Below, in pieces: positions 1-6,245 of a DNA stretch of 6,793 nt. Each line of letters starts with the position of its first letter. Position 1 is the stretch's first letter. Below the pieces are notes generated by a model. That model was not told the origin of the DNA. It did not search any database and was given only the letters and a program-made list of their open reading frames with translations. The position numbers were made by a program, and so were the translations under genes. The stretch comes from Spirochaetaceae bacterium (lineage in GTDB: Bacteria; Spirochaetota; Spirochaetia; Treponematales; Breznakiellaceae), in NCBI GenBank assembly GCA_031265635.1, contig JAISCK010000229.1, forward strand, positions 1 through 6,793, in the 5' to 3' direction.

Positions 1-71
1 AGGACCCTGAGCTGGTCATTGCCAATGCCAAGCGCGTCCTTAACCGCGCCTGGGCTTTGCTTGAGGATTAA
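1..71 (+). CDS. C-terminal end of an unrecognised protein (partial)
   Basis: An open frame enters from the left edge and ends at the TAA at 69-71. It contributes the final residues DPELVIANAKRVLNRAWALL followed by ED. The piece is amphipathic and probably helical (regularly spaced V, I, L, A and W against K, R and N), as expected for a C-terminal helix. Codon use matches the neighbouring genes (many GCC, CGC and CTT codons), and the frame closes 132 bp before the next gene, which supports a real gene end. The fragment is too short to assign a family, and I do not name a function. No convincing intrinsic terminator follows it. Confidence 0.6.
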   Translation, partial: DPELVIANAKRVLNRAWALLED

Positions 72-139
72 GGGTACAAAACAGCTTTCAAAGCTCAAAA
101 TTTCAGGTTTTGGAAAAAAGCGTCCCGGATACATTTCCC

Positions 140-168
140 TTGAAAATTTTCTCCTTTTTTGCTATGCT
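140..168 (+). promoter_or_regulatory. Sigma-70-type promoter of feoAB
   Basis: TTGAAA at 140-145 (5 of 6 to the -35 consensus) is followed by a 17-bp spacer and TATGCT at 163-168 (4 of 6 to the -10 consensus). TG at 160-161 adds an extended -10 (TGC directly before the hexamer). The expected transcription start is about 175, giving a leader of about 30 nt before feoA. The block 157-170 recurs with one mismatch at the proA promoter (6243-6256). The position, spacing and following operon all fit; the start site itself is inferred. Confidence 0.7.
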
Positions 169-169
169 G

Positions 170-188
170 TTAGTATTGGCTAATATCA
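170..188. promoter_or_regulatory. Candidate DtxR/IdeR-family operator over the feoAB transcription start
   Basis: The dyad TTAG (170-173), six bases, CTAA (180-183) sits directly downstream of the -10 hexamer and over the predicted start site. Laid on the DtxR/IdeR box consensus as I recall it (TTAGGTTAGSCTAACCTAA), positions 170-188 match at about 13 of 19 places, including both TTAG and CTAA cores. Such boxes bind metal-loaded repressors of the DtxR/MntR/TroR family. In an iron-uptake promoter this position would block transcription when Fe2+ is plentiful. The similarity is seen in the sequence, but the regulator is inferred and no regulator gene is in the window. The flanks are AT-rich, so chance is possible. 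Confidence 0.35.
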
Positions 189-196
189 AGGCAATT

Positions 197-203
197 AAGG
201 AAG
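197..203 (+). promoter_or_regulatory. Ribosome binding site of feoA
   Basis: AAGGAAG lies just before two adjacent ATG codons (204 and 207). The AAGGA core (197-201) is 2 bases from the first ATG and 5 bases from the second. The second spacing is in the usual range, so this site favours 207 as the start. Confidence 0.65.
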
Positions 204-206
204 ATG

Positions 207-452
207 ATGCGCTTATCAGATATTCCAAAAGAGGCGTCTTTCAGCGTAAAGCGGGTGACGCTGAAGAAAGAAGTGGGAAAACGGCTGGCCGACATGGGGT
301 TTACCGAGGGGACCAGGGGGCAGGTTGTGCGGAAGGGTTTTTTCCGGGGGCCGATTCAGGTGCGGATTCGGGGTTATGATATTCTGATCCGCCGTTATGA
401 GGCCGCGGGTATTGAGGTTGAGGGTACGGACGCTGATGCATTGCATGGATAA
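207..452 (+). CDS. feoA: Ferrous iron transport protein A (FeoA)
   Basis: FeoA is a small cytoplasmic SH3-like protein that works with the membrane transporter FeoB in Fe2+ uptake; it is thought to bind FeoB or tune its activity. The product is 81 aa, the usual family size. It shows the family pattern: an early LSDIP segment, VGKRLADMGFTEGT in the middle (equivalent to the conserved R-L-x-D-M-G-F-x-x-G-T), then a GPIQVRIRGYDILIRRYEA stretch matching the usual G-D-P-(IV)-x-(IV)-x-(IV)-R-G-Y...LRR-x-EA pattern. The start at 207 is chosen over ATG 204 because of the spacing from AAGGA at 197-201; the two differ by one Met. It is the first gene of a two-gene operon and its end overlaps feoB by 17 bp (8 bp if feoB starts at 445), so translational coupling is likely. 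Confidence 0.93.
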   Translation: MRLSDIPKEASFSVKRVTLKKEVGKRLADMGFTEGTRGQVVRKGFFRGPIQVRIRGYDILIRRYEAAGIEVEGTDADALHG

Positions 453-2607
453 TGGCATTCCCCTCCCTCCGGACAGGCACGCGCTGCGTATCGCGCTTGC
501 GGGAAATCCCAATTCAGGAAAGACGACGCTTTTTAACGCCCTTACCGGGGCGCATCACAAGGTGGGCAATTATCCCGGCGTTACGGTAGAAAAACGCGAA
601 GGGATCAGAATACGAAACCAGAGGCAGTACCGCTTCATCGACCTTCCCGGCGTTTACAGCCTTACGGCCTATTCCCTGGACGAGGTTGTTACCCGGGACT
701 TCATTCTTGAAGAAAAGCCCGATCTCATTGTCGATGTTCTTGATTCAACAAATCTTGAAAGAAATCTTTATCTTTGCCTTCAATTTCAGGAATTGGGCAT
801 TCCGGTTATCGGCGCCCTGAATATGAGCGACGAGGCTGAGGCCAACGGCATCCGCATAGACGCCAAACAGCTTTCCGTTACTCTGGGTATCCCGCTGGTT
901 AAAACCGTAGGGCCAAGGGGAACGGGAACCGAGGCGCTTCTTGACTGTATTGACGCCCTTGTTGCCGGGCAGTACGGTGATGAGCGCATGGTCCACTACG
1001 GCAATGAAATCGAAACAAAACTTGAGGAACTGACGGCGCTTATCGCTTCCGACACGTCTTTCACCGCCAGGTATCCGGCGCGCTGGATGGCGATTAAGCT
1101 CCTCGAAAAAGACGCCAGCGCCTATGAGCGGCTTGCCGAACATAAGGGCCGGGAGGCCGTTGTCTCTGCCGCCGGAGACGCGGTCATCTGGATAGAAAAA
1201 CACTTTGGCAAAGACGCCGAAATCATTGTTACCGAACAACGCTACGGGTACATACGGGGGGCTGTGCGGGAAGCGCTTACCCTTGTCAAGGCCGCCGACT
1301 TTTCGCTGACCCAGGCTGTGGACCAGGTGATTATGAACCGCTTTCTTGCCCTGCCTGTTTTTATCGCCGTACTCTGGTCCGTATTCCAGCTTACGTTTAT
1401 CCTCGGTTCCTATCCGACAGCGCTCCTCGAATCAGCTTTCAGCTTTCTTGGATCGGCCTTTGAAACGATTCTTCCGGACGGAGTGTTTCGCTCGCTGCTT
1501 GTAGACGGGGTCATAGGCGGCGCAGGCGGCGTGTTTTCTTTTATCCCCCTGATTGTGATTCTTTTCTTTCTGCTTTCCATTCTTGAAGATGTGGGCTATA
1601 TGGCCAGGGCGGCCTTTGCCACCGACAAGATGCTTCACGCCTTTGGGCTCCACGGGCAGTCTACCTTCCCCATGATGCTTGGCTTTGGCTGTTCGGTTCC
1701 GGCAATTATGGCTTCCCGTACGCTGAAAAGCAGGCGGGACCGTATCATCACCGTGCTTATCACGCCCCTCATGAGCTGCGGGGCAAAGCTCCCTGTTCAT
1801 GTACTGCTCGCGGCGGCGCTCTTTCCGGGCCGCGAGGCAAACGTGGTGATGTTCATCTATGTTTCAGGCGTGGTTCTCGCGCTGCTGTCGGCGCTGCTTC
1901 TCAAACATACCGTACTCAGGGGCGAACCCACTCCCTTTGTGATGGAACTGCCGCCCTACCGCGCCCCTACCCTCAGGGGCATACTTTGGCATGTCTGGGA
2001 AAAGACCTGGCAGTACATAAAAAAAGCGGGCACGGTTATCCTTTCCTCGGCTATTCTTATTTGGGTCATTACGAGTTTCCCCAAATATGAATTAAGCGGC
2101 GAAAGACAGGCCGAACTGACGGCCTCGTATACCGAAGCGCATCCTCTGGCCGATGAGGCTGAAAAGGCGGCGTTTCTTGAGCTTAGCGCCGCCGAAGAAG
2201 GGCTCAAGGGCAGTTTCGCGGGCATGCTCGGCAGGACCATAGAACCGGTGTTCAGACCCCTGGGTTTCGACTGGAAAATATCGGTCGCGTCGGTAACCGG
2301 TTTCGCGGCCAAGGAAGTAATAGTTTCAACGCTGGGGATACTCTACCGGGTCGGGTCCGGGGAAGACGAGGAAAGCGAAGGGCTCCGTTATGCGATACGC
2401 CATGATCCGGCGATGTCGCCCCTTGTCGCATTAAGCCTCATGCTGTTTATACTGATCATTCCGCCCTGCTTTGCCGCCCTGGCGACCATGAGGGCCGAAC
2501 TGGGCTGGAAGTGGGTCGGATTCGAAATCGTATTCCTTTTTCTCCTGGGATGGACCGTAAGTTTTCTGGTATTCACCCTTGGCTCTTTGGCAGGAGCCCC
2601 GTCATAG
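436..2607 (+). CDS. feoB: Ferrous iron transport protein B (FeoB)
   Basis: FeoB is an inner-membrane GTP-dependent Fe2+ importer. The product is 723 aa from this start, and the N-terminal G domain is clear: G1 GNPNSGKT at residues 23-30, switch I GNYPGVTVEK at 44-53 with the conserved Thr50, G3 DLPG at 69-72, and G4 NMSD at 129-132. The G5 region (VGPRGTG, 158-164) departs from the common SA-containing form. A helical guanine-dissociation-inhibitor-like region links to the membrane part. There the first gate region has GGVFSFIP (364-371) and LEDVGYMARAAF (383-394), followed by GFGCSVPAI with Cys419, SCGAKLPV with Cys448, GFAAKEV around 622-628 and PPC with Cys678. An acidic soluble loop at about 550-592 separates late membrane segments. 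There is no C-terminal FeoC-like extension. The start is uncertain: ATG 436 has GGA 5 bases upstream, ATG 445 overlaps the feoA stop (ATGGATAA), and upstream ATG 397 has no ribosome site and lies deep in feoA. Confidence 0.96.
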   Translation: MHCMDNGIPLPPDRHALRIALAGNPNSGKTTLFNALTGAHHKVGNYPGVTVEKREGIRIRNQRQYRFIDLPGVYSLTAYSLDEVVTRDFILEEKPDLIVDVLDSTNLERNLYLCLQFQELGIPVIGALNMSDEAEANGIRIDAKQLSVTLGIPLVKTVGPRGTGTEALLDCIDALVAGQYGDERMVHYGNEIETKLEELTALIASDTSFTARYPARWMAIKLLEKDASAYERLAEHKGREAVVSAAGDAVIWIEKHFGKDAEIIVTEQRYGYIRGAVREALTLVKAADFSLTQAVDQVIMNRFLALPVFIAVLWSVFQLTFILGSYPTALLESAFSFLGSAFETILPDGVFRSLLVDGVIGGAGGVFSFIPLIVILFFLLSILEDVGYMARAAFATDKMLHAFGLHGQSTFPMMLGFGCSVPAIMASRTLKSRRDRIITVLITPLMSCGAKLPVHVLLAAALFPGREANVVMFIYVSGVVLALLSALLLKHTVLRGEPTPFVMELPPYRAPTLRGILWHVWEKTWQYIKKAGTVILSSAILIWVITSFPKYELSGERQAELTASYTEAHPLADEAEKAAFLELSAAEEGLKGSFAGMLGRTIEPVFRPLGFDWKISVASVTGFAAKEVIVSTLGILYRVGSGEDEESEGLRYAIRHDPAMSPLVALSLMLFILIIPPCFAALATMRAELGWKWVGFEIVFLFLLGWTVSFLVFTLGSLAGAPS

Positions 2608-2611
2608 CTCC
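2593..2611 (+). terminator. Weak candidate hairpin at the feoB/thrS convergent end
   Basis: GGAGC (2593-2597) and GCTCC (2607-2611) could form a 5-bp stem with a 9-base loop spanning the feoB stop. A T-rich but interrupted stretch follows from 2615. A competing stem, GGCTC (2581-2585) with GAGCC (2594-2598), uses the same bases. Neither is a strong intrinsic terminator, and no T run exists on the minus-strand side for thrS. It is listed because no better termination signal exists at this convergent junction. Confidence 0.2.
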
Positions 2612-4407
2612 AGGTCTTTTGATTCAATTTTCTTTACAACATAATCGGCAAATTCGGAACTCTTCATGGACCCCATCTGCTTTCCGTCCCTGCGCCTGAT
2701 GGAGACAGTACCCTCATCGGCCTCTCTCTGACCGGCCACAAGCATATAGGGGATCTTTCTGTTCTGGCAGTCCCTGATTTTCGCGTTAAGCCGCGAATCG
2801 TCAAGTTCCGCCGACGCCCGTAAGTCCCGCCCTTTAAGTTCCGCCGCGACCTGTTGCGCGTAACCGTTAAAGGTTTCCGAAACAGGAATGACGGCGATCT
2901 GCTCCGGGGCAATCCATACCGGGAAGGCCCCGCCAAAATGTTCTATCAAAACGCCAAAAAAACGCTCAAGGCTGCCGAGCAGGGCGCGGTGTACCATGTA
3001 GGGCCGCTTGTGCTGGCCGTCGGCGTCCACAAAGGTCATGTCAAAGCGTTCCGGTTCATTAAAGTCAAATTGAATGGTTGTCATCTGCCATTCGCGGCCC
3101 AGGGCGTCTTTGATTTTAAGGTCTATCTTGGGGCCGTAAAAAGCGCCGCCGCCCTCATCAACCTCGTAATCAAGACCCTCGGCCATGACCGCCTTGCGCA
3201 GGCTTTCAAGCGCCGCGTCCCAGCGGCTCTGTTCGCCTACGCTTTCTTTGGGCTTGGTGGCAAGATAGGCCTTGATGTCCTTAAAGCCAAACACCTTCCA
3301 TATCCTGAGACTGAATCTGAGAACTTCGCGTATTTCGTCTTCCATCTGTTCAGGAGTACAAAAAATGTGGGCGTCATCCTGGGTAAAACCCCTGACCCTG
3401 AGCAGCCCGTGGAGTACCCCGCTCCGTTCATAGCGGTACACGGTTCCCAGTTCCGCCCAGCGCAGGGGAAGGTCGCGGTAACTCCTTCCCTTGTTTTTGT
3501 AAATCATAATGTGGAAGGGGCAGTTCATGGGCTTGATGATGTAGTCCTGGTTGTCAATTTCCATGGGAGAATACATATTGCCCTTGTAAAAACCCAGGTG
3601 GCCCGAAGTTTCCCAAAGCCAGGATTTTCCGATATGGGGAGTGTACAGTATTTCGTAGCCGTTGCGGTAATGTTCGGTGCGCCAGAAGTCTTCGACAGCG
3701 ACACGCATGCGGCCGCCGTTGGGATGCCAGTATATCAGCCCCGCGCCGGCTTCTTCATGAATCGAATAGATGTCCATTTCCCTACCGACCCTGCGGTGGT
3801 CGCGCTTTTCAACCTCGTCAAGGAAGCTGAGGTATGCCTTGAGGTCCTTGGGATTTTCCCAGGCGGTTCCGTAAATGCGGGTAAGCATGGCCTGCTTTTC
3901 ATCGCCCCGCCAGTAAGCGCCGGCTATACTCATGATCTTAAAAGCCGCGGAATTGATTTCCCTGGTGTTCCGCACATGGGGTCCCCGGCAGAGGTCGGCC
4001 CAGAGGAGCCTGCCGTCCGCGTCTCTGTTTTCGTACAGGGTAATTTTAACCGGCAGACCGTCGGGCCCGTTTTGGGGCAGGCCGTCGATAAGTTCCAGTT
4101 TGAAAGGTTCGCAAGCAAAACGTTTTTTCGCGTCTTCCCGGCTTACTTCAATCTGAACAAAGTCCTGGCGGGAATCAATGATCTTCTTCATCTCCGTCTC
4201 AATGGCGGGAAGGTCTTCGGCGCTTATGGCCCTGGGGAGAAGGAAGTCATAATAAAAACCGTTCTCTATTGAAGGGCCTATGGCTACCTGGGTTCCGGGA
4301 AAAAGCGTTGTTACCGCCTGGGCCATGACATGACTCACCGAATGACGTATCAGGTCAAGCCTTGAGGCGGCTTCGGATTTTTCGGATCTCTTGTCAGCGT
4401 CGGACAT
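2602..4407 (-). CDS. thrS: Threonyl-tRNA synthetase, TGS-less form
   Basis: This cytoplasmic enzyme charges tRNA(Thr) with threonine (class II aminoacyl-tRNA synthetase). The 601-aa product begins almost at once in the editing domain: HSVSH (His22, His26) and CRGPH (Cys140, His144) match the HxxxH and CxxxH motifs that clear Ser-tRNA(Thr), so proofreading should be intact. The catalytic core carries all three zinc ligands: Cys296 in MNCPFH, His347 in TQDDAH and His473 in MVHRALLGS. Their spacing (51 and 126 residues) equals that of E. coli ThrRS (Cys334, His385, His511). The anticodon-binding domain fills about 500-601. The N-terminal TGS domain of about 60 aa found in E. coli is absent. An in-frame TAA at 4426-4428 with no start codon between it and this ATG rules out a longer reading. 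It is the last gene of the minus-strand operon. No clear Shine-Dalgarno sequence precedes it, so translation may be coupled to coaW. Its stop overlaps the feoB stop. Confidence 0.97.
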   Translation of the reverse strand: MSDADKRSEKSEAASRLDLIRHSVSHVMAQAVTTLFPGTQVAIGPSIENGFYYDFLLPRAISAEDLPAIETEMKKIIDSRQDFVQIEVSREDAKKRFACEPFKLELIDGLPQNGPDGLPVKITLYENRDADGRLLWADLCRGPHVRNTREINSAAFKIMSIAGAYWRGDEKQAMLTRIYGTAWENPKDLKAYLSFLDEVEKRDHRRVGREMDIYSIHEEAGAGLIYWHPNGGRMRVAVEDFWRTEHYRNGYEILYTPHIGKSWLWETSGHLGFYKGNMYSPMEIDNQDYIIKPMNCPFHIMIYKNKGRSYRDLPLRWAELGTVYRYERSGVLHGLLRVRGFTQDDAHIFCTPEQMEDEIREVLRFSLRIWKVFGFKDIKAYLATKPKESVGEQSRWDAALESLRKAVMAEGLDYEVDEGGGAFYGPKIDLKIKDALGREWQMTTIQFDFNEPERFDMTFVDADGQHKRPYMVHRALLGSLERFFGVLIEHFGGAFPVWIAPEQIAVIPVSETFNGYAQQVAAELKGRDLRASAELDDSRLNAKIRDCQNRKIPYMLVAGQREADEGTVSIRRRDGKQMGSMKSSEFADYVVKKIESKDLEL

Positions 4408-4425
4408 TCTGTAAAGATGCGCCTT

Positions 4426-5238
4426 TTAGCCCTTAAAGTCAAGGGCCGCCCCTATGGCGGTGGTGTATTCGGCGTATTCGGGAAATTCAAAAGCAATGCC
4501 GAACATGCGGTTGAATTCGGCAAGTATCCTCTTGCCGATGGGGTTATTGCTGCCATTGCCGGTTACGATGACGGTGCGCAGGCCCCGGCTCCGGGCGGCA
4601 AAGGAGGCGAGCATGCCGATGACCTGATACACCATATTGAGTATCGCAAGGGCAAGGTCTTCCCGCGAGGCGTTATCGGAAATTTTTCCGAAATTCGCCG
4701 CGGTTACATCTTTATAAAGATAGCCTATTTCCGTATCGGCGATATCTTCGATTAAGAGGTCAACCTTTTTGAGGTTGCCCGATGAAGCAAGTTCAATGAT
4801 GGAATCAAAGTTATCCACCTGGAGCATCTTTTTTGAAAGCCCCATGATGGTGCCGCCGCCTACACCGGTTCCGCCAAAGTGGCTTATTTTTTCTTTATCG
4901 ACTTCGATGATGACCGTTCCGGTCCCGATATTGGCGATGATGCTCCTGTCCTGGCCGGAAAGATACCGGCCCCCCATGCCTATGGCGGTAAATTCGGCGA
5001 CCTTTCTCACGGGAATACCGAATATGCCGGCGCTGATTTTATCGGCCCCTACGCCGGTAACATTAATCCCGCTGATTTCTTCTATATTGATATTGTTTTC
5101 GATGGTTATCTTGCCCAAAACCCCGGACGCCGAAGTAAGGGCGTCAAGACCCCTGGTCTTTACCCGTATCATGCTCCCGTCGTTCTTTACCGTAACCGCT
5201 TTGGTGGTAGTGCTGCCTATGTCAATTCCGATTATCAC
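4426..5238 (-). CDS. coaW: Type II pantothenate kinase
   Basis: The enzyme phosphorylates pantothenate with ATP to 4'-phosphopantothenate, the first committed step of coenzyme A synthesis, in the cytoplasm. The 270-aa product has the actin-like ATPase (ASKHA) fold signature: GIDIGSTTTK at residues 4-13 (phosphate 1), IGTGT at 104-108, a glycine-rich GGTGVGGGTIMGLS at 122-135, TAANFG at 179-184 and AIGAAL at 261-266. The glycine-rich segment, TAANFG and the C-terminal AIGAAL align with S. aureus CoaW as I recall it. Glu82 in AEFT fits the catalytic Glu of that family. These features separate it from type III CoaX and from 2-hydroxyacyl-CoA dehydratase activators, which share the fold. The start is GTG at 5236-5238, directly abutting the TAA of the upstream dehydrogenase, with AAGGGG 6 bases upstream inside that gene. 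Type II bacterial enzymes are often insensitive to CoA feedback; whether this one is cannot be read here. Confidence 0.88.
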   Translation of the reverse strand: MIIGIDIGSTTTKAVTVKNDGSMIRVKTRGLDALTSASGVLGKITIENNINIEEISGINVTGVGADKISAGIFGIPVRKVAEFTAIGMGGRYLSGQDRSIIANIGTGTVIIEVDKEKISHFGGTGVGGGTIMGLSKKMLQVDNFDSIIELASSGNLKKVDLLIEDIADTEIGYLYKDVTAANFGKISDNASREDLALAILNMVYQVIGMLASFAARSRGLRTVIVTGNGSNNPIGKRILAEFNRMFGIAFEFPEYAEYTTAIGAALDFKG

Positions 5239-6216
5239 TTAATACCCCTTCTCTTTGTCAATCAGATTTCGCAGCGGCTTGCCTCGCACATAACGGCGGA
5301 GATTATCAAGGGCCGCTTCGAGGGCAAGCCTGCCGTACTCTGGATGCATACCGGCATAATGCCCGGTAAGCAGTACCGTATCAAGGTCCCAAAGAGGCGA
5401 GTCAGGCGGAAGCGGTTCAGTTTCGGTAACATCAAGGAGGGCGCCGACAATGCGCTGTGCCTTAAGAGCCCCGGTCAGGGCTTCTTCGTCGGTGGTAGCG
5501 CCCCTGCCTATGTTGGCGTAGAGAACGCTTTGTTTCATCAGGTTGAATTGGACTTTTCCAAAAATGTGAAAGGTATCATCTGTGGCGGGAAGTATGTTGA
5601 CCACATAATCCGCTTCGGGAAGAAAATCATCAAGACGCGAAGCGCTTTCCAGGAGCAGGCCCGGCAGGGCTCCGCCCTTTGAAACCGTACGCCGCAGGGC
5701 GATTACCTTCATCCCAAAGGAAAGGGCTGTACGCGCAACCGTTTCGCCTATCGCCCCATAACCCATAATCAGCATGGTTTTACCGGCAAGCACGGAAACC
5801 TGATGGTCCGCGAAACGGAGCCATTCGTGTTTTTTCCGGGCCTCAAAGGCCGCGGGGAGAGAACGGTTCCAGGCAAGTATGAGGGCAAAAAGATGTTCAG
5901 CCATCTGGCTGCCGTGTATTCCCGACGCGGAAGTCAGCATGAAAGGAAGGGCTTTTACCTCAGGATGTTTCCGCAGTTGATCGGCCCCGGCGGACCAAAG
6001 CTGCACCCAGGCAAGATGGGGCACATGGGGCAGCATGCCGAAAGGCACATCGCCAAAAAGTATCTCGACAGTATCCAGGGCTCCTTCAAGCTCCCGGCTC
6101 CGGGAAACTATCTTTACTTCCCGGCCGTCTCCGGCTTCCCTGATACGTTCCGCGGCTCCTTCGGGCACGCGGCGGTCTTCCATGATGAGCGCTATGAGTC
6201 CCTTGCACTGTTTCAT
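5239..6216 (-). CDS. D-isomer-specific 2-hydroxyacid dehydrogenase, probably NADP(H)-preferring
   Basis: This cytoplasmic oxidoreductase family reversibly reduces 2-keto acids to D-2-hydroxy acids. The 325-aa product is normal length. The Rossmann motif GYGAIG is at residues 152-157. The catalytic triad is present: Arg238 in NIGRG, Glu267 in DVTETEPLP and His286 in LTGHYAG. At the end of the second beta strand, where NAD enzymes carry Asp, this protein has Arg175-Arg176, which points to NADP(H), as in glyoxylate/hydroxypyruvate reductase GhrA. The SASGIHGSQMAEH segment (96-108) is typical of the substrate-side hinge. The substrate is not deducible; glyoxylate, hydroxypyruvate, phenylpyruvate and ketopantoate are options. 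The frame stays open to 6336, but that extension crosses the proA start. ATG 6216 begins the family homology and has TATACT 6 bases upstream with no Shine-Dalgarno sequence, so a leaderless mRNA is inferred. It heads the operon with coaW and thrS, and its TAA touches the coaW GTG. Confidence 0.9.
   Translation of the reverse strand: MKQCKGLIALIMEDRRVPEGAAERIREAGDGREVKIVSRSRELEGALDTVEILFGDVPFGMLPHVPHLAWVQLWSAGADQLRKHPEVKALPFMLTSASGIHGSQMAEHLFALILAWNRSLPAAFEARKKHEWLRFADHQVSVLAGKTMLIMGYGAIGETVARTALSFGMKVIALRRTVSKGGALPGLLLESASRLDDFLPEADYVVNILPATDDTFHIFGKVQFNLMKQSVLYANIGRGATTDEEALTGALKAQRIVGALLDVTETEPLPPDSPLWDLDTVLLTGHYAGMHPEYGRLALEAALDNLRRYVRGKPLRNLIDKEKGY
5245..5250 (-). promoter_or_regulatory. 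Ribosome binding site of coaW
   Basis: AAGGGG on the minus strand lies 6 bases before the GTG start at 5238, inside the last codons of the upstream dehydrogenase gene. It is the clearest Shine-Dalgarno sequence in this operon and it fixes GTG as the coaW start, since no ATG is available before the GIDIGST motif. Confidence 0.75.
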
Positions 6217-6222
6217 AATTAG

Positions 6223-6228
6223 AGTATA
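6223..6228 (-). promoter_or_regulatory. -10 element of the dehydrogenase-coaW-thrS operon
   Basis: TATACT on the minus strand ends 6 bases before the ATG at 6216, so a start site 7 bases downstream of the hexamer would be the A of the start codon. No good -35 is found at 16-18 bp spacing; the expected place (about 6245-6251) is occupied by the -10 of proA on the other strand. TG lies one base further upstream than in a standard extended -10. Confidence 0.55.
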
Positions 6229-6245
6229 TTCATTATGAAGAATTT

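Noticed and set aside
83..95. Perfect 13-bp palindrome AGCTTT-C-AAAGCT downstream of the first gene
   Set aside because: The 1-base centre and AT-rich arms make a poor terminator hairpin, and it lies about 45 bp upstream of the feoAB -35, an unlikely repressor site. An activator site cannot be excluded but nothing supports it.
110..379. Plus-strand frame over the promoter and feoA
   Set aside because: It runs through the promoter and out of frame through feoA, and the downstream half is a frame-shifted reading of FeoA with no domain.
397..435. Earlier ATG 397 for feoB
   Set aside because: It lies deep inside feoA, has no ribosome binding site, and adds an arginine-rich segment not seen in FeoB N-termini.
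2854..4272. Long plus-strand open frame of 472 codons opposite thrS
   Set aside because: It lies entirely antisense to a gene with complete ThrRS motifs, has no recognisable domain, and its composition follows the complement of thrS codon bias.
5126..5145. Inverted repeat GACGCC-N8-GGCGTC inside coaW
   Set aside because: A short 6-bp stem in coding sequence made of common codons for this genome; no associated signal.
5350..5367. Inverted repeat ACCGGCAT/ATGCCCGGT inside the dehydrogenase gene
   Set aside because: It encodes the conserved catalytic His region (TGHYAGM), so coding constraint explains it; it has a one-base bulge and no T tract.
4879..5682. Plus-strand open frame of 267 codons opposite coaW and the dehydrogenase
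   Set aside because: It crosses the boundary of two well-supported minus-strand genes and shows no family motifs; it is best explained as an antisense shadow of codon bias.
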